This document shows positions 53,117 to 61,809 of a DNA stretch of 64,000 nt, in pieces. A program made the position numbers and the translations under genes. Under the pieces are notes generated by a model that was not told the DNA's origin, searched no databases, and saw nothing but the letters and a program-made list of their open reading frames with translations. The DNA comes from Novosphingobium sp. PhB165 (lineage in GTDB: Bacteria; Pseudomonadota; Alphaproteobacteria; Sphingomonadales; Sphingomonadaceae), in assembly GCF_004341845.1 (NCBI RefSeq), contig NZ_SLVB01000013.1:45426-109425 (forward strand). The letters run 5' to 3'. Every line of letters starts with the position of its first letter. The first letter of the stretch is position 1.

Positions 53117-53508
53117 GAATCATGGCCTTGAGTCGGGCACCATGCAGCTTGGTATTACATCGTTATCAATATCTGCCCGTAATACAATTCCGCTTTCCGC
53201 CATACCGGACCAGTGTTCCCCAGCCGCGGTTGGAACGGTTTGCCTCGTTCACTGAACGGCCAGATACATTACGAATTGTTCTTCACCACCTGTGAGCAAC
53301 GTCGCGACTTCGCACCAAGCTGTTATAATCGAGCCCTTCACAATCACGCGGGCGCGGGCAAACGTTACCGCTTCAGGTGCGATCTTCCACACTGGTGCAA
53401 GATGGGGCGGAAAGAGAAACCTGGCACGGCGTCCTCTCGGTGGGGGCGACGACGTGCCAGGCTTGACCATCCCAGAGTGACGAGGAAAATCCCCGTCCCA
53501 CCCTCGAA
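53117..53508. other. Intergenic, nothing recognised
   Basis: 392 bp before the end of the outer-membrane protein gene, without a credible frame or repeat. Confidence 0.4.
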
Positions 53509-54066
53509 TTAGAAGTGGAAGATGACACCCGCCATCGGACGGATACTATCGAAGTCATACGTTTCCGCCGAAAGGCGGAGGCGAACCCCGCTGTTGCCGG
53601 TCACGCCGCCGAGGCCGATATCCTTCGGACCTACTTCGACACCGACACCATAAATCCAATCTTTTTCGTTGCCGTAAGCTCGTCGACCATTGACCCACTG
53701 GTAGCCCGCAGAAGCATAGATAAGTCCGCTTTCACCTGCCCGGCCACCGATGCGTCCCTTAACACCGTATTCCCAGTCAATGTCGCCGAAGCCCTTGGTC
53801 GCGTTGCCTTCAACGCCTACGAATACGGGGCCAAGAGGAACGTTGACACCGGCCACGCCGCTAACAAGACCACCGTTCATTTGGCCGCCCCGAGGCGAGC
53901 CAAATTCACTGTTGCGGGAGAATTCGTGATAGCCGCCAAGGACGCCGATGTAAGGCTCGATTCCAAAAGCGTCAGTGCCGTCGGGCGCGGTTTCCTGCGC
54001 CTCTTGCGCGAACGCTGCGCTCGGCAGTGCAGCGGTGAGAGCGAAGGCCAGAAGATACTTTTTCAT
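53509..54066 (-). CDS. Outer-membrane beta-barrel protein (opacity-type)
   Basis: ATG 54066 follows GGAG and starts a clear signal peptide MKKYLLAFALTAALPSAAFA with cleavage before QEAQ. The mature 165-aa chain alternates hydrophobic and polar residues as in an eight-stranded barrel: EPYIGVLGGYHEF, VFVGVEGNATKGF, WEYGVKGRIGGRAG, SGLIYASAGYQWV, WIYGVGVEVGP, GVRLRLSAETYDF. The last residues VIFHF end in Phe, as needed for Bam recognition. It resembles sphingomonad opacity-family proteins (porin-family OMP domain). No partner genes. Function in adhesion or envelope stability is likely but unproved. Confidence 0.8.
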   Translation of the reverse strand: MKKYLLAFALTAALPSAAFAQEAQETAPDGTDAFGIEPYIGVLGGYHEFSRNSEFGSPRGGQMNGGLVSGVAGVNVPLGPVFVGVEGNATKGFGDIDWEYGVKGRIGGRAGESGLIYASAGYQWVNGRRAYGNEKDWIYGVGVEVGPKDIGLGGVTGNSGVRLRLSAETYDFDSIRPMAGVIFHF

Positions 54067-54223
54067 ATCAAACTCCGAGGAAAACACCGATTCGCGATGC
54101 GCACTTCCTTGAACTTCAAACCATCTGCGCGGTTGCAGCAACGAACTCGGTTCCGTCATATGTGTGTCATTTCTGCATCGCATTCTGGCCGATATCCGGC
54201 TTGCACGGCAAAACAACAGACAT

Positions 54224-54418
54224 ATGTTCGCTCGGTGGCACCTCTCGCCGAACGAATGCTGCGCGCCTTTTGTGACGCAGATGATCCGCAGCCGGGCGGT
54301 CGATCCTGACCACATCTTACAAGTCGCCGACCGCTTGTCCCGCATTGCCGATGAAAAGGCTGCCCATGCACTGAAGCGCCTGATTGTGGAGGCCTGCGCA
54401 CTGAAACAATCTGATTGA
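54224..54418 (+). CDS. Possible small helical protein (64 aa)
   Basis: From ATG 54224 the frame reads FARWHLSPNECCAPFVTQMI, then DPDHILQVADRLSRIADEKA and AHALKRLIVEACALKQ. It looks like a compact helical protein with good heptad-like spacing. The ribosome site is weak. It is transcribed divergently from the outer-membrane protein gene. No family was recognised, so this is tentative. Confidence 0.4.
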   Translation: MFARWHLSPNECCAPFVTQMIRSRAVDPDHILQVADRLSRIADEKAAHALKRLIVEACALKQSD

Positions 54419-54687
54419 GCGGCTGACTGAGGATGCGCCCGGTTTTACGCCATTGACGAGTAGACTTCAGCCGTTGTGCACATGCGCCTTCCCGAGTGTC
54501 AGAATCCCAGGACTAGAGCTATCATCTGAGCGACAATCGGATTGCAGCCAAAGTACGATCATTGCTGCAACGAACTACGCTCTGAAAAATTCAGGGAAGA
54601 GCCCCCTTCGTTCACATAGAAGATATTAAGAAGATCCTCCGGACGGTTGATCCCGAGACCGGCCGCGGTGGTCGGGCAACAATTGTT

Positions 54688-55071
54688 TCAAGAGAAAACC
54701 CGATCCCAGTCATGCTGAATACTGACTACACGGATACCGTAATCGTTCGCTCGCTCAAAGGCCTCGACCAGCGGCCTGAGCCGAAACTCACGATCATAGG
54801 CGACCTCACGCTCGCACGGTCGTGACGCAACAGGAGCGACATTTGGCGACCACTGCTGCCCACGGTGTAACGCATCATCGCGAGGTCGCCGTCGGAGTCA
54901 CCGAAACAGAGTATGGGGCGTCGCCCGATGTGCAGGGCGATGTTCGCCACCTTTCTTCGCGGTCTTCGAAACTCTGCAGTTCGGCGAGGCGGATGAGATC
55001 GCAGTCCGGGAGCGCGTCGAACCGGAGCTTGAGCGACGTGCCGATAACGTGTTCGGACGGGATTTTATTTT
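54688..55071 (-). pseudogene. HAD-family phosphatase, 5'-truncated and frameshifted
   Basis: Three frames in order reconstruct the C-terminal half of a HAD hydrolase. First ENKIPSEHVIGTSLKLRF; then NIALHIGRRPILCFGDSDGD and LAMMRYTVGSSGRQMSLLLR (the HAD motif IV region GDSDGD); then EVAYDREFRLRPLVEAFERA and GIRVVSIQHDWDRVF, with TGA at 54690-54688. The catalytic DxD start of the family is missing. The remnant begins directly after the stop of the broken exonuclease gene, suggesting a deletion that fused two decaying loci. Confidence 0.8.
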
Positions 55072-55870
55072 CTACGGTTTGCGGCGAGGCTTGCGCGCGG
55101 GTTCGTTGCTTAGTTCGATCCAGACTGGCGCATGGTCGCTGGTCTTCTCCCAGCCACCTGTTCGGCGACCGACCTCGGCCGTCATCAGAAGCCGGGCTGC
55201 TGCTGGATTGAGAAGGACGTGATCTATCCTGAGTCCCGCGTCGCGTTCGGAGGCGCCGCGCCAGTATTTCCAGTAGGTGAATATGGTCTCATCCGGATAG
55301 AGATGGCGAAGTGCGTCAATCCAACCCTGCTCGAGCACTCCCGCGTACGCCGCTCTTACTTCCGGCGCAAAGAGAGCGTCGTCGCGCCAGCGCTCGGGCG
55401 CATACACGTCGAGATCCGTTGGTATGACGTTGAGGTCTCCTGCGACAATCACGGGAGCGTCGAGCGCGACAAGGTAGCCAAGATGATCGCGCAATCGCTC
55501 GAACCACTTAAGTTTGAATTCAAACTTGACGCTCGGCTTCGGATTGCCATTGGGAAGGTAGAGCCCGGCAATCAGCATACCGTTGATTGCGGCTTCGATA
55601 TATCGGCTCATCCTTGGGGTCGCCAGGAAGCCCGCGACGGGTCTCGTGGATTTCACCGACCCTGATGAGGATAGCGACGCCCTTCCAACGGCTCTGCCCG
55701 TGCCATATGGCCCGATAGCCCCTTGCCGCAATCGCAGCGCCGGGAAACTTGTCCTGCGGCGCCTTCAGTTCCTGCAGGCAGACGTTGTCCTGTTCGGCGA
55801 GGTCAAGCCAGCGCAGAAGCACCGGAAGCCGCCCATTCACGCCGTTAACGTTGTAGGTTGCAATTTTCAC
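55072..55870 (-). pseudogene. xthA: Exonuclease III-family gene with a frameshift
   Basis: The 5' frame (GTG 55870) reads MKIATYNVNGVNGRLPVLLR with metal-binding Asn7, then CLQELKAPQDKFP (catalytic Glu) and GQSRWKGVAILIRVGEIHET RRGLPGDP. Near 55610 the match passes to another frame: SRYIEAAINGMLIAGLYLPN, then VIVAGDLNVIPTDLDVY, RIDHVLLNP and TSDHAPVWIE (catalytic Asp-His). Both halves are otherwise intact and full-length (about 265 aa combined), so one indel has broken an otherwise good gene. It may be a recent inactivation or a sequence error. Exonuclease III would repair abasic sites. Confidence 0.85.
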
Positions 55871-56167
55871 AGGTCTGATCGCTCCCGACCAGTGGCGCCC
55901 GTAATCGAGAAAGCGAGGCCTTGGCGATCGTGGTCATTTCCGCGGGGCTCAGGGCGACGACCGAGTACCTTGGCATATCGGACTTGCTCCTTGAAAAGCA
56001 CTCCAAACCGCTGGCAACCCCGATTTCTGGATAGAGCTTATTCGCTGGACTTGCCGCGAGGGCTTCCCGCCTGAACACCCGTTCTGGTGTTGAGCGGCAT
56101 ATCCTTTGCCGGGCGGCCAACTCATCGCTCAGCCTCGCACCGACGTGTCACTGACGCCGCCTGTATT
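55871..56167. other. Intergenic, nothing recognised
   Basis: 297 bp with no credible frame; presumably the promoter region of the broken exonuclease gene. Confidence 0.35.
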
Positions 56168-56323
56168 CTAGGGCGACTGCACAGCGCGGACGATCCAGAC
56201 CATCGACAGTGCGGCGACCGCCAGCATTACGCTGATGAGCAGCACGTACCGAACAATTCCGGGTGTTGTTCCGGCGCGGGCATCCTCTTTTTGAACTTCT
56301 ATCCCGTCGTTTTCTGCGCTCAT
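56168..56323 (-). CDS. Very small single-span membrane protein (51 aa)
   Basis: ATG 56323 follows AGGAGAGG at ideal spacing. The chain has a polar acidic N-terminus (MSAENDGIEVQKEDARAG), a hydrophobic helix from about 24 to 46 (VRYVLLISVMLAVAALSMVW) and a short tail ending at TAG 56168-56170. Such short cytoplasm-in, single-helix proteins are common beside envelope genes and usually unannotated. The convincing ribosome site and clean topology support it. It lies 63 bp upstream of nothing transcribed in the same direction except possibly the exonuclease remnant. Confidence 0.65.
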   Translation of the reverse strand: MSAENDGIEVQKEDARAGTTPGIVRYVLLISVMLAVAALSMVWIVRAVQSP

Positions 56324-56386
56324 TAGTCCTCTCCTAAGTTAGAGTCCGCGATGATTGTATCGGGGACTGCGAATTCGCAGAGTGAC

Positions 56387-56872
56387 TTATCCCCCGCCCG
56401 CCGGTTCCACGACCAGATCGGGGTTTGCCGCTAGAATTCCGGAGGCCAGCACGATGGCATCTTCGACAAATCCCGTTGCCGTCTGGCCATAGCGCCGCAT
56501 CGCCGCGCAGCGCAGACGCCAGCCAATGTACGAAGAGACCAATGCAGTTGTCGACGCAATGATCGCGTGCGCCCTGTTGCTATCACGAGGGGCAAGAGCA
56601 GCCCCAGCATATGCAGCGGTTACCGCGCGCACGGCTAATCCTATCGGCACGATGCGATCCGGGGCTGATTTCATCTTGTCGCCGACCATCTCTGCAGCAG
56701 CCAAAGCTGCCGTTCCTGCAGCAACAAAGCGATTTTTTAACAGCGCCTGCAGGGGCAGGATTGGCGGAATAACCTCACGGCGTGTTGCAAGGGCGATCGA
56801 GGCGAGCGGCGATATTCCACGCTGTCCGGCCACAAGACCGATGAGGATTGAACGGATCATGATGGCTTTCAT
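56387..56872 (-). CDS. DUF4126-family membrane protein
   Basis: A 161-aa protein with hydrophobic helices: MIRSILIGLVAGQRGISPLA (1-25, containing the family G.R...P), FVAAGTAALAAAEMVGDKMK (50-70, the conserved E..GDK), then AVTAAYAGAALAP and a final helix with AHAIIASTTALVSSYIGWRL. These match the DUF4126 layout. ATG 56872 is the natural start. The 51-aa gene starts 63 bp downstream on the same strand and may be co-transcribed. The function of DUF4126 is unknown; it is common in alphaproteobacteria. Confidence 0.75.
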   Translation of the reverse strand: MKAIMIRSILIGLVAGQRGISPLASIALATRREVIPPILPLQALLKNRFVAAGTAALAAAEMVGDKMKSAPDRIVPIGLAVRAVTAAYAGAALAPRDSNRAHAIIASTTALVSSYIGWRLRCAAMRRYGQTATGFVEDAIVLASGILAANPDLVVEPAGGG

Positions 56873-57006
56873 CCTGAATCGTGAATTGGTGAAATGCGCG
56901 TCGCGGCAGATTTGATCCCCTCAGGCACGGTTGCCATGCCAATATGTGGGATGGCTGCGCCAGACCGTTATGAAGCTCGCCCGGCTTTATTCGAACATCG
57001 CAGTGA

Positions 57007-57684
57007 TTAATACCTGCGTCGATAATACCCCCGACCAACCTTCTCAAGAATTCCAGCCAGGCAGAGACGCTGAAGAAATTGAGCCGATATTCCGTGCTGC
57101 CGAAACATAGCCGCGGCGACAGGTTCGTCGCCGCGCGCAAGCTCGACAGCCCTGGCCTTAAGTGTTCCAGGAGCCGCTTCGGGCTGTTCTTGCGAACCCG
57201 GTTTAGCTACCGGGTCATTGTTCGGTTGGGCCAGCCCGATCTCTCGGGGATCTTCCCAGACTATCCTGAAGCAATCCCGACCCATGACATAAGCTGGCTT
57301 CAGTGGAGGGCGAACCGGCAACCTCCAGCCAGCGGCGATAAGGACAAATGCGCACTCTTTCAGGCTTGCTTGCAGCGGATTTGCGCATTTCCAGCGCATC
57401 GAAACGGCCGGTCGCTGGAATTGCGCCAATCTGCTGAGGATTGCCAATTCGTCCTCGATCACAAAGGGCGAACCGGGCCCAAACAACACGAGCCCGTGAT
57501 CCAACGCTTCGGTGGCTAGCCGCGCAAAAGTTGCGCGCACGGTTTCTGAGAATGCCAATTGCGCTCCGGGTTCGAAGGCGCACAGGTTGGCCTCCCGCCC
57601 GAGCGCAGAGCGTAAAGCCAGGACCACTTGGCGCTCCTTCAATGAAAGACTTGAAAGGGCGCGCGTTTGGGATCTGAACGGCAT
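57007..57684 (-). CDS. Unknown protein with possible C-terminal DNA-binding domain (225 aa)
   Basis: A full-length frame with coding-like composition but no recognised family. The N-terminal half is helical (SLKERQVVLALRSALGREAN, VRATFARLATEALDHGLVLF). The middle contains a basic loop and DCFRIVWEDPREIGL, and the C-terminus EPVAAAMFRQHGISAQFLQR LCLAGILEKVGRGYYRRRY suggests a winged-helix-like fold. No convincing ribosome site before ATG 57684. It is divergently placed to the fiu gene across 240 bp. It could be a regulator, but that is conjecture. Confidence 0.5.
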   Translation of the reverse strand: MPFRSQTRALSSLSLKERQVVLALRSALGREANLCAFEPGAQLAFSETVRATFARLATEALDHGLVLFGPGSPFVIEDELAILSRLAQFQRPAVSMRWKCANPLQASLKECAFVLIAAGWRLPVRPPLKPAYVMGRDCFRIVWEDPREIGLAQPNNDPVAKPGSQEQPEAAPGTLKARAVELARGDEPVAAAMFRQHGISAQFLQRLCLAGILEKVGRGYYRRRY

Positions 57685-57876
57685 ACTCGGCGAGGCTCTT
57701 CGTTTTGTCGCGGATCGTTTTGTCGCGGAATGTGGTCCGCTGCGGCTGACAAATGTCGGCTCCGCAGGCGCCCTGCTCCGCCTTTTTGAAGGCTAAGGCC
57801 TGATGCGCGACAAAACGTCGCAACTGCGATGCATCTGCAACATCCTACATACAAATTTTCGCCCCCTCTTGAAGCT

Positions 57877-57895
57877 AACGCGAATCAGTCGCATT
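57877..57895 (+). promoter_or_regulatory. Candidate Fur box upstream of fiu
   Basis: AACGCGAATCAGTCGCATT is close to a palindrome (GCGA...TCGC around ATCAG) and resembles alphaproteobacterial Fur-type sites with GCGAAT..TTCGC symmetry. A similar piece (CGCATTCG) follows at 57903-57910. It lies 32 bp before the ATG of an iron-siderophore receptor gene, where iron repression is expected. Confidence 0.45.
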
Positions 57896-57926
57896 AGCGC
57901 ATCGCATTCGATCACTCTTCAGTTAC

Positions 57927-60242
57927 ATGGGGGAAACATTGTCAATCTCACGGCTCCGCAACTCGTTGGCCATGGCATCGCCGGCCTACCTCGCTTTAGG
58001 CTGCTTCGGCCTTGCCGCCTCCCCCGCGCTCGCGCAGGAACAGGACGCCGCGAATGATGCCAAGCCCGCGCGCCTTGGCGGCGTCACGGTCAGCGACACC
58101 GCGATAGACGATGGCATCAAGGTCGACCATGTCTCCTCGCCCAAGTTCACGCAGCCGCTGCAGGATACGCCGCAGACGATCCAGGTGATCAGCAAGGAAC
58201 TGTTCAATCAGCAGGGCGCGACGTCGCTAACCGAAGCCCTGCGCAATTCGCCAGGCGTAGGTACCTTCTATGCGGGCGAGAACGGTTCGACCTCAACCGG
58301 CGATGCCCTCTATATTCGCGGCATCGACAGTTCCGGCAGCATCTTCGTGGACGGCATTCGCGATATCGGCACGATCTCGCGCGACACCTTCAACACCGAG
58401 CAGGTCGAAATCGAAAAGGGGCCAGCCGGCACCGATAACGGCCGCACTTCGGCGGGCGGCTCGATCAATATGGTCTCCAAGCGCGCCAATATGGACACTG
58501 CGGTTTCCGGAATCGCTACGGCCGGTACCGACGGCCAGAAGCGCGGCACGGCGGACTTCAACCAGCCGATCGGCGGAATTCCCAATGCTGCCGTCCGCTT
58601 CAACGTGATGTGGCAGGACAGCGGCGTTGCCGGCCGCGACCATGTCAACAACAGCCGCTTCGGCCTTGCATCGTCGTTCGGCTTCGGCCTTGGCACCTCG
58701 ACCCGCGCCTACCTCAACCTGCTCGTTGTCGATCAGAACAACGTTCCGGACGGTTTCGTGCCCACCATCGGTATCAAATACTGGGAGCCGCAACCGGGTA
58801 TCGAGCAGCTTGAGGACCATCCGGTGGATTCCAGCAACTTCTACGGCACTCGTCAGGATCATGACGATGTGAACGCCAAGATGGCGACCTTCATCCTGGA
58901 GCATGACTTTTCAGACTCGGTGAAGCTCACCAACAGCGCGCGGTGGGGCCGGACCGATCAGGATTACCAGCTCACGTCGTTCATGACCACGGCGGCAAAC
59001 ATCAAGTGGACCGACATCAATGATTTGTCGACTTACACGATGGCCCGCAGCAACGTGAACCTGAAGGATATTTCCAACAAGATCTTGACCGACCAGCTCA
59101 ACCTGCGCGCCGACTTTGCGACCGGGACGATCGAGCACAACCTCAGCGTCGGCGCCGAATTCACGAGCGAACAGCAATACCAGCGCACGATGGCAGGCAC
59201 CGGCACCCTGCCGCGCGCCAGCCTCTACGATCCCGACTGGAACGATCCGAGCACTTATGTCGCTTCGCCCACGGGCGGCCATTCGAAGGGCAGGACCAAT
59301 ACCCAGTCGTTCTATGCATTCGACACGGCGAAACTCTTCGATGACATGCTGCTAGTGACCGGCGGCCTGCGTGTGGATCATTACCAACTCACCTATTTCG
59401 TGAACGCGCCCTGCGGCACCGCTGCCACCTGCGGCAGTTCGCCGACCGGTACGATCCTCCCAACCACCGATCTGAAGGACAAGGGAACGCTCTTCAACTG
59501 GAAGCTGGGTGCGGTGTTCAAGCCGATCCCGGCAGTCAGCCTCTATGTCAACTACGCACTTTCGCAGCAGCCTCCGGGGGGTGCGAACTTCACGCTCAGC
59601 TCCGCGCTGAACAACGCCGCCAATCCGAACATGGATCCGCAGAAGGCCGATACGTTCGAAGCCGGTGTGAAATGGGGCGCATTCGGCGGTGCCCTTGCCG
59701 TAAATGCTGCGGTGTTCCGCACCACGATCAGCAACGAGATCAATAGCAACGATCTGGACGATAACGGCAACCCGACCCAGACCGGCAAGAAGCGGGTCCA
59801 GGGTGTGGAACTCTCGGCTGTGGGCAATATCACGCCTGCATGGCAGCTCTCGGCGGGCTACACCTATCAGGACGCCAAGGTCATCAACGGCCCGGACGTG
59901 GCGCAAGACGGCACCAACTACATTACTTACACGCCGAAGAACGCGGCGACGCTGTGGACCACCTACAGCTTCCCGTTCGGGATCCAGGCAGGCGGCGGTG
60001 TCCGCTACGTCAGCGGGCTGCATCGCGGCACTGACGGTGCCGTCGGCACTCCGGTGAAGACCGACGGCTACACCGTGGTCGACGCAATCCTGTCCTACGC
60101 GCTCACGCAGAACATCAAGCTGCGCGCGAACGCCTTCAACCTGTTCGACAAGCACTACGTCCAGGCCATTAACAAGAGCGGTTACCGCTACACCCCCGGT
60201 ACCCCGCAGACGTTCCTGTTCAGCGCCGACTTCCAATTCTAA
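57927..60242 (+). CDS. fiu: TonB-dependent catecholate siderophore receptor
   Basis: Outer-membrane receptor importing ferric catecholates with TonB energy. The 771-aa protein has a signal peptide ending SPALAQEQ, a plug domain from about 60 (DTPQTIQVISKELFNQQGAT, SLTEALRNSPGV, ALYIRGIDSSGSIFVDGIRD) and a 22-stranded barrel. The barrel contains the Fiu-type LYVNYALSQQPPGGANFTLS and ends with the TonB-receptor terminus NLFDKHYVQAINKSGYRYTP and FSADFQF (final Phe). A start at ATG 57927 is assumed; TTG 57939 has GGGGGA 4-5 bases before it and is a real alternative. PiuC follows, a standard partner. Confidence 0.92.
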   Translation: MGETLSISRLRNSLAMASPAYLALGCFGLAASPALAQEQDAANDAKPARLGGVTVSDTAIDDGIKVDHVSSPKFTQPLQDTPQTIQVISKELFNQQGATSLTEALRNSPGVGTFYAGENGSTSTGDALYIRGIDSSGSIFVDGIRDIGTISRDTFNTEQVEIEKGPAGTDNGRTSAGGSINMVSKRANMDTAVSGIATAGTDGQKRGTADFNQPIGGIPNAAVRFNVMWQDSGVAGRDHVNNSRFGLASSFGFGLGTSTRAYLNLLVVDQNNVPDGFVPTIGIKYWEPQPGIEQLEDHPVDSSNFYGTRQDHDDVNAKMATFILEHDFSDSVKLTNSARWGRTDQDYQLTSFMTTAANIKWTDINDLSTYTMARSNVNLKDISNKILTDQLNLRADFATGTIEHNLSVGAEFTSEQQYQRTMAGTGTLPRASLYDPDWNDPSTYVASPTGGHSKGRTNTQSFYAFDTAKLFDDMLLVTGGLRVDHYQLTYFVNAPCGTAATCGSSPTGTILPTTDLKDKGTLFNWKLGAVFKPIPAVSLYVNYALSQQPPGGANFTLSSALNNAANPNMDPQKADTFEAGVKWGAFGGALAVNAAVFRTTISNEINSNDLDDNGNPTQTGKKRVQGVELSAVGNITPAWQLSAGYTYQDAKVINGPDVAQDGTNYITYTPKNAATLWTTYSFPFGIQAGGGVRYVSGLHRGTDGAVGTPVKTDGYTVVDAILSYALTQNIKLRANAFNLFDKHYVQAINKSGYRYTPGTPQTFLFSADFQF

Positions 60243-60260
60243 GCCAGGTCGGTCAGATGC

Positions 60261-60301
60261 GGACGGTGGGGGTTTTGACTCCTGCCGTCCTATCCTTTTT
60301 T
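60261..60301 (+). terminator. Rho-independent terminator between fiu and piuC
   Basis: GGACGG (60261-60266) pairs with CCGTCC (60285-60290), with further pairing of GGGG and CTCC inside, followed by TATCCTTTTTT. It lies 19 bp after the fiu stop and 14 bp before piuC. It probably ends most fiu transcripts and lets only a fraction reach piuC. Confidence 0.6.
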
Positions 60302-60315
60302 AGCGGATCATCGCG

Positions 60316-60993
60316 ATGCTTTTGCACATTCCCCAGATCCTGACCCCGGACGAAGTCGCCGAATTCCGGCGCAGGCTTGGTTGCGGGGACTGGACAGATG
60401 GGAGGGAGACGGTTGGGGTGCAAGGGGCGCAGGTCAAACGCAACGAGCAGTTGCGGGACAATTCCCCACTCAAGGCCGAACTGGGGGAAGCCCTGCTGCG
60501 CGCGCTGAAGCGTAGCCCGCTGTTCTTTGCGGCCGCCCTGCCGCGCCGAATCCTGCCTCCGCGCTTCAACCGCTACGCTGGCGGCGGTGAATACGGCTTT
60601 CATGTCGACGGCGCGGTGATGAGCCTTGGCGGAGATGACCAATTGCGATCGGACATATCCTGCACCGTATTCCTCAATGATCCTGAGGAATATGACGGGG
60701 GACAGCTCGTGATTAGCGATACGTATGGCGAACATGTCGTTGCCAAGCCCGCCGGCGATGCGGTAATCTATCCGTCCAGCAGCCTGCACCGGGTCGAACC
60801 GGTGACGCGAGGTGAGCGGATCGCCTCTTTTTTCTGGATTCAGAGCCTGGTTCGCGACGATGCGGAGCGGCGCATGTTGTTCGAACTGGATACGTCGATA
60901 CAGAAGCTCACAATGGACGGCGCCGATGAAGATGCCGTCCTTCAACTCACCTGCGTCTATCATAACCTTTTAAGGCGTTGGTCAGAAATATAG
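60316..60993 (+). CDS. piuC: Fe(II)/2-oxoglutarate dioxygenase PiuC (PKHD-type)
   Basis: A 225-aa cytoplasmic dioxygenase that accompanies siderophore receptors. The 2-oxoglutarate/Fe fold shows the HxD motif FHVDGAV (H96, D98) and distal His H158 in SSLHRVEPV, with Arg168 of GERIASFFWIQS binding 2-oxoglutarate. FNRYAGGGEYG and LNDPEEYDGGQLVI are family hallmarks. The N-terminal IPQILTPDEVAEFR is the usual start. The ribosome site is weak. It follows fiu after a terminator. In other bacteria PiuC affects uptake of catechol siderophores and catechol-drug conjugates; its substrate is not known. Confidence 0.92.
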   Translation: MLLHIPQILTPDEVAEFRRRLGCGDWTDGRETVGVQGAQVKRNEQLRDNSPLKAELGEALLRALKRSPLFFAAALPRRILPPRFNRYAGGGEYGFHVDGAVMSLGGDDQLRSDISCTVFLNDPEEYDGGQLVISDTYGEHVVAKPAGDAVIYPSSSLHRVEPVTRGERIASFFWIQSLVRDDAERRMLFELDTSIQKLTMDGADEDAVLQLTCVYHNLLRRWSEI

Positions 60994-61809
60994 TCTTGGC
61001 GAGGCGTCGGCCGATCTCGATGTTCCGGCGGCTTGGAGCAACCCAAGCGGTGGCTTGCGGTTGCTGATAGCGCATGTTGAAAGATAGAGGGTCCGCTTAG
61101 ACCGACCCCGGCCAGTTAGGCTCAGGTCGCGAGTTCGCGGCGTTACCGGGGCTAACACTCTTTTAGAAAAACGAGCGGCGGCGTGGTGGGCATGACTGCC
61201 GGGGTGCGGCACACGAAGACCCGACCCGATACGGGAGATCCTCGCCTCATCGCGCTGGTGGCACTGAAATCGACACGTCTCGTCACGGTCGCCCTTGCGA
61301 ACAACACGGCGCGGATCGTCTGGGCGGTCATGGCGCGCGGGGAAGTCTATCAGGTGCGTCACCCGGCGGCGTTGGCCGGCATAGATCTGAATAGCGGCGC
61401 AGGACTGCTTCGGGAGCTGTGAGCGCTAAGCGCGATGATGGCAACCCGGTCGGACCGGCAATGGGACAACCCAACGAATGTCCAACGCGCGACAGCCCGA
61501 TTAGAGACTCTGGGACCCAGTTCGCGGGAACCATCAGGGTCTGAGATTGACAAATGGCAGCTGCTGCAGAACCGAACAAGATCGTGGCAAATCATTTTCT
61601 GATGATGCCCTCCTCCCATTGGGACCTATGGCTAAACAGGGCTACATTCGCTCGCCATTTGGTCGAAAATTTAACAAAGAAGAGAATCTAAAATTGCTGT
61701 AGAGTTCAGTTCCTGGTCGCATGGTCGGGCCGCCCGGAGCCGAGGTCGCTCTCCGAGGACGAGCGGCGGCCTGGAATGCACTCGTGGTTCCCCCTGGCTT
61801 CATTCGTCC
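60994..61809. other. Intergenic region with an IS110 fragment
   Basis: 816 bp between piuC and the Na/Pi gene. Apart from the fragment at 61183-61422 no gene was recognised; short frames in both directions have no ribosome site. Confidence 0.4.
61183..61422 (+). pseudogene. IS110-family transposase C-terminal fragment
   Basis: The frame includes RLIALVALKSTRLVTVALAN then NTARIVWAVMARGEVYQVRH. This is the usual end of IS110 transposases (RR..R.VTVALANK.AR..WAMM..GE.YR). The upstream part, including the DEDD domain and helix-turn-helix, is missing, and the first codons look unrelated. A dead fragment. Confidence 0.65.

Noticed and set aside
57215..57823. 202-codon minus frame overlapping the unknown gene at 57007
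   Set aside because: Alternative frame of the same DNA; less coding-like (Cys/Arg-rich) than the 225-codon frame.
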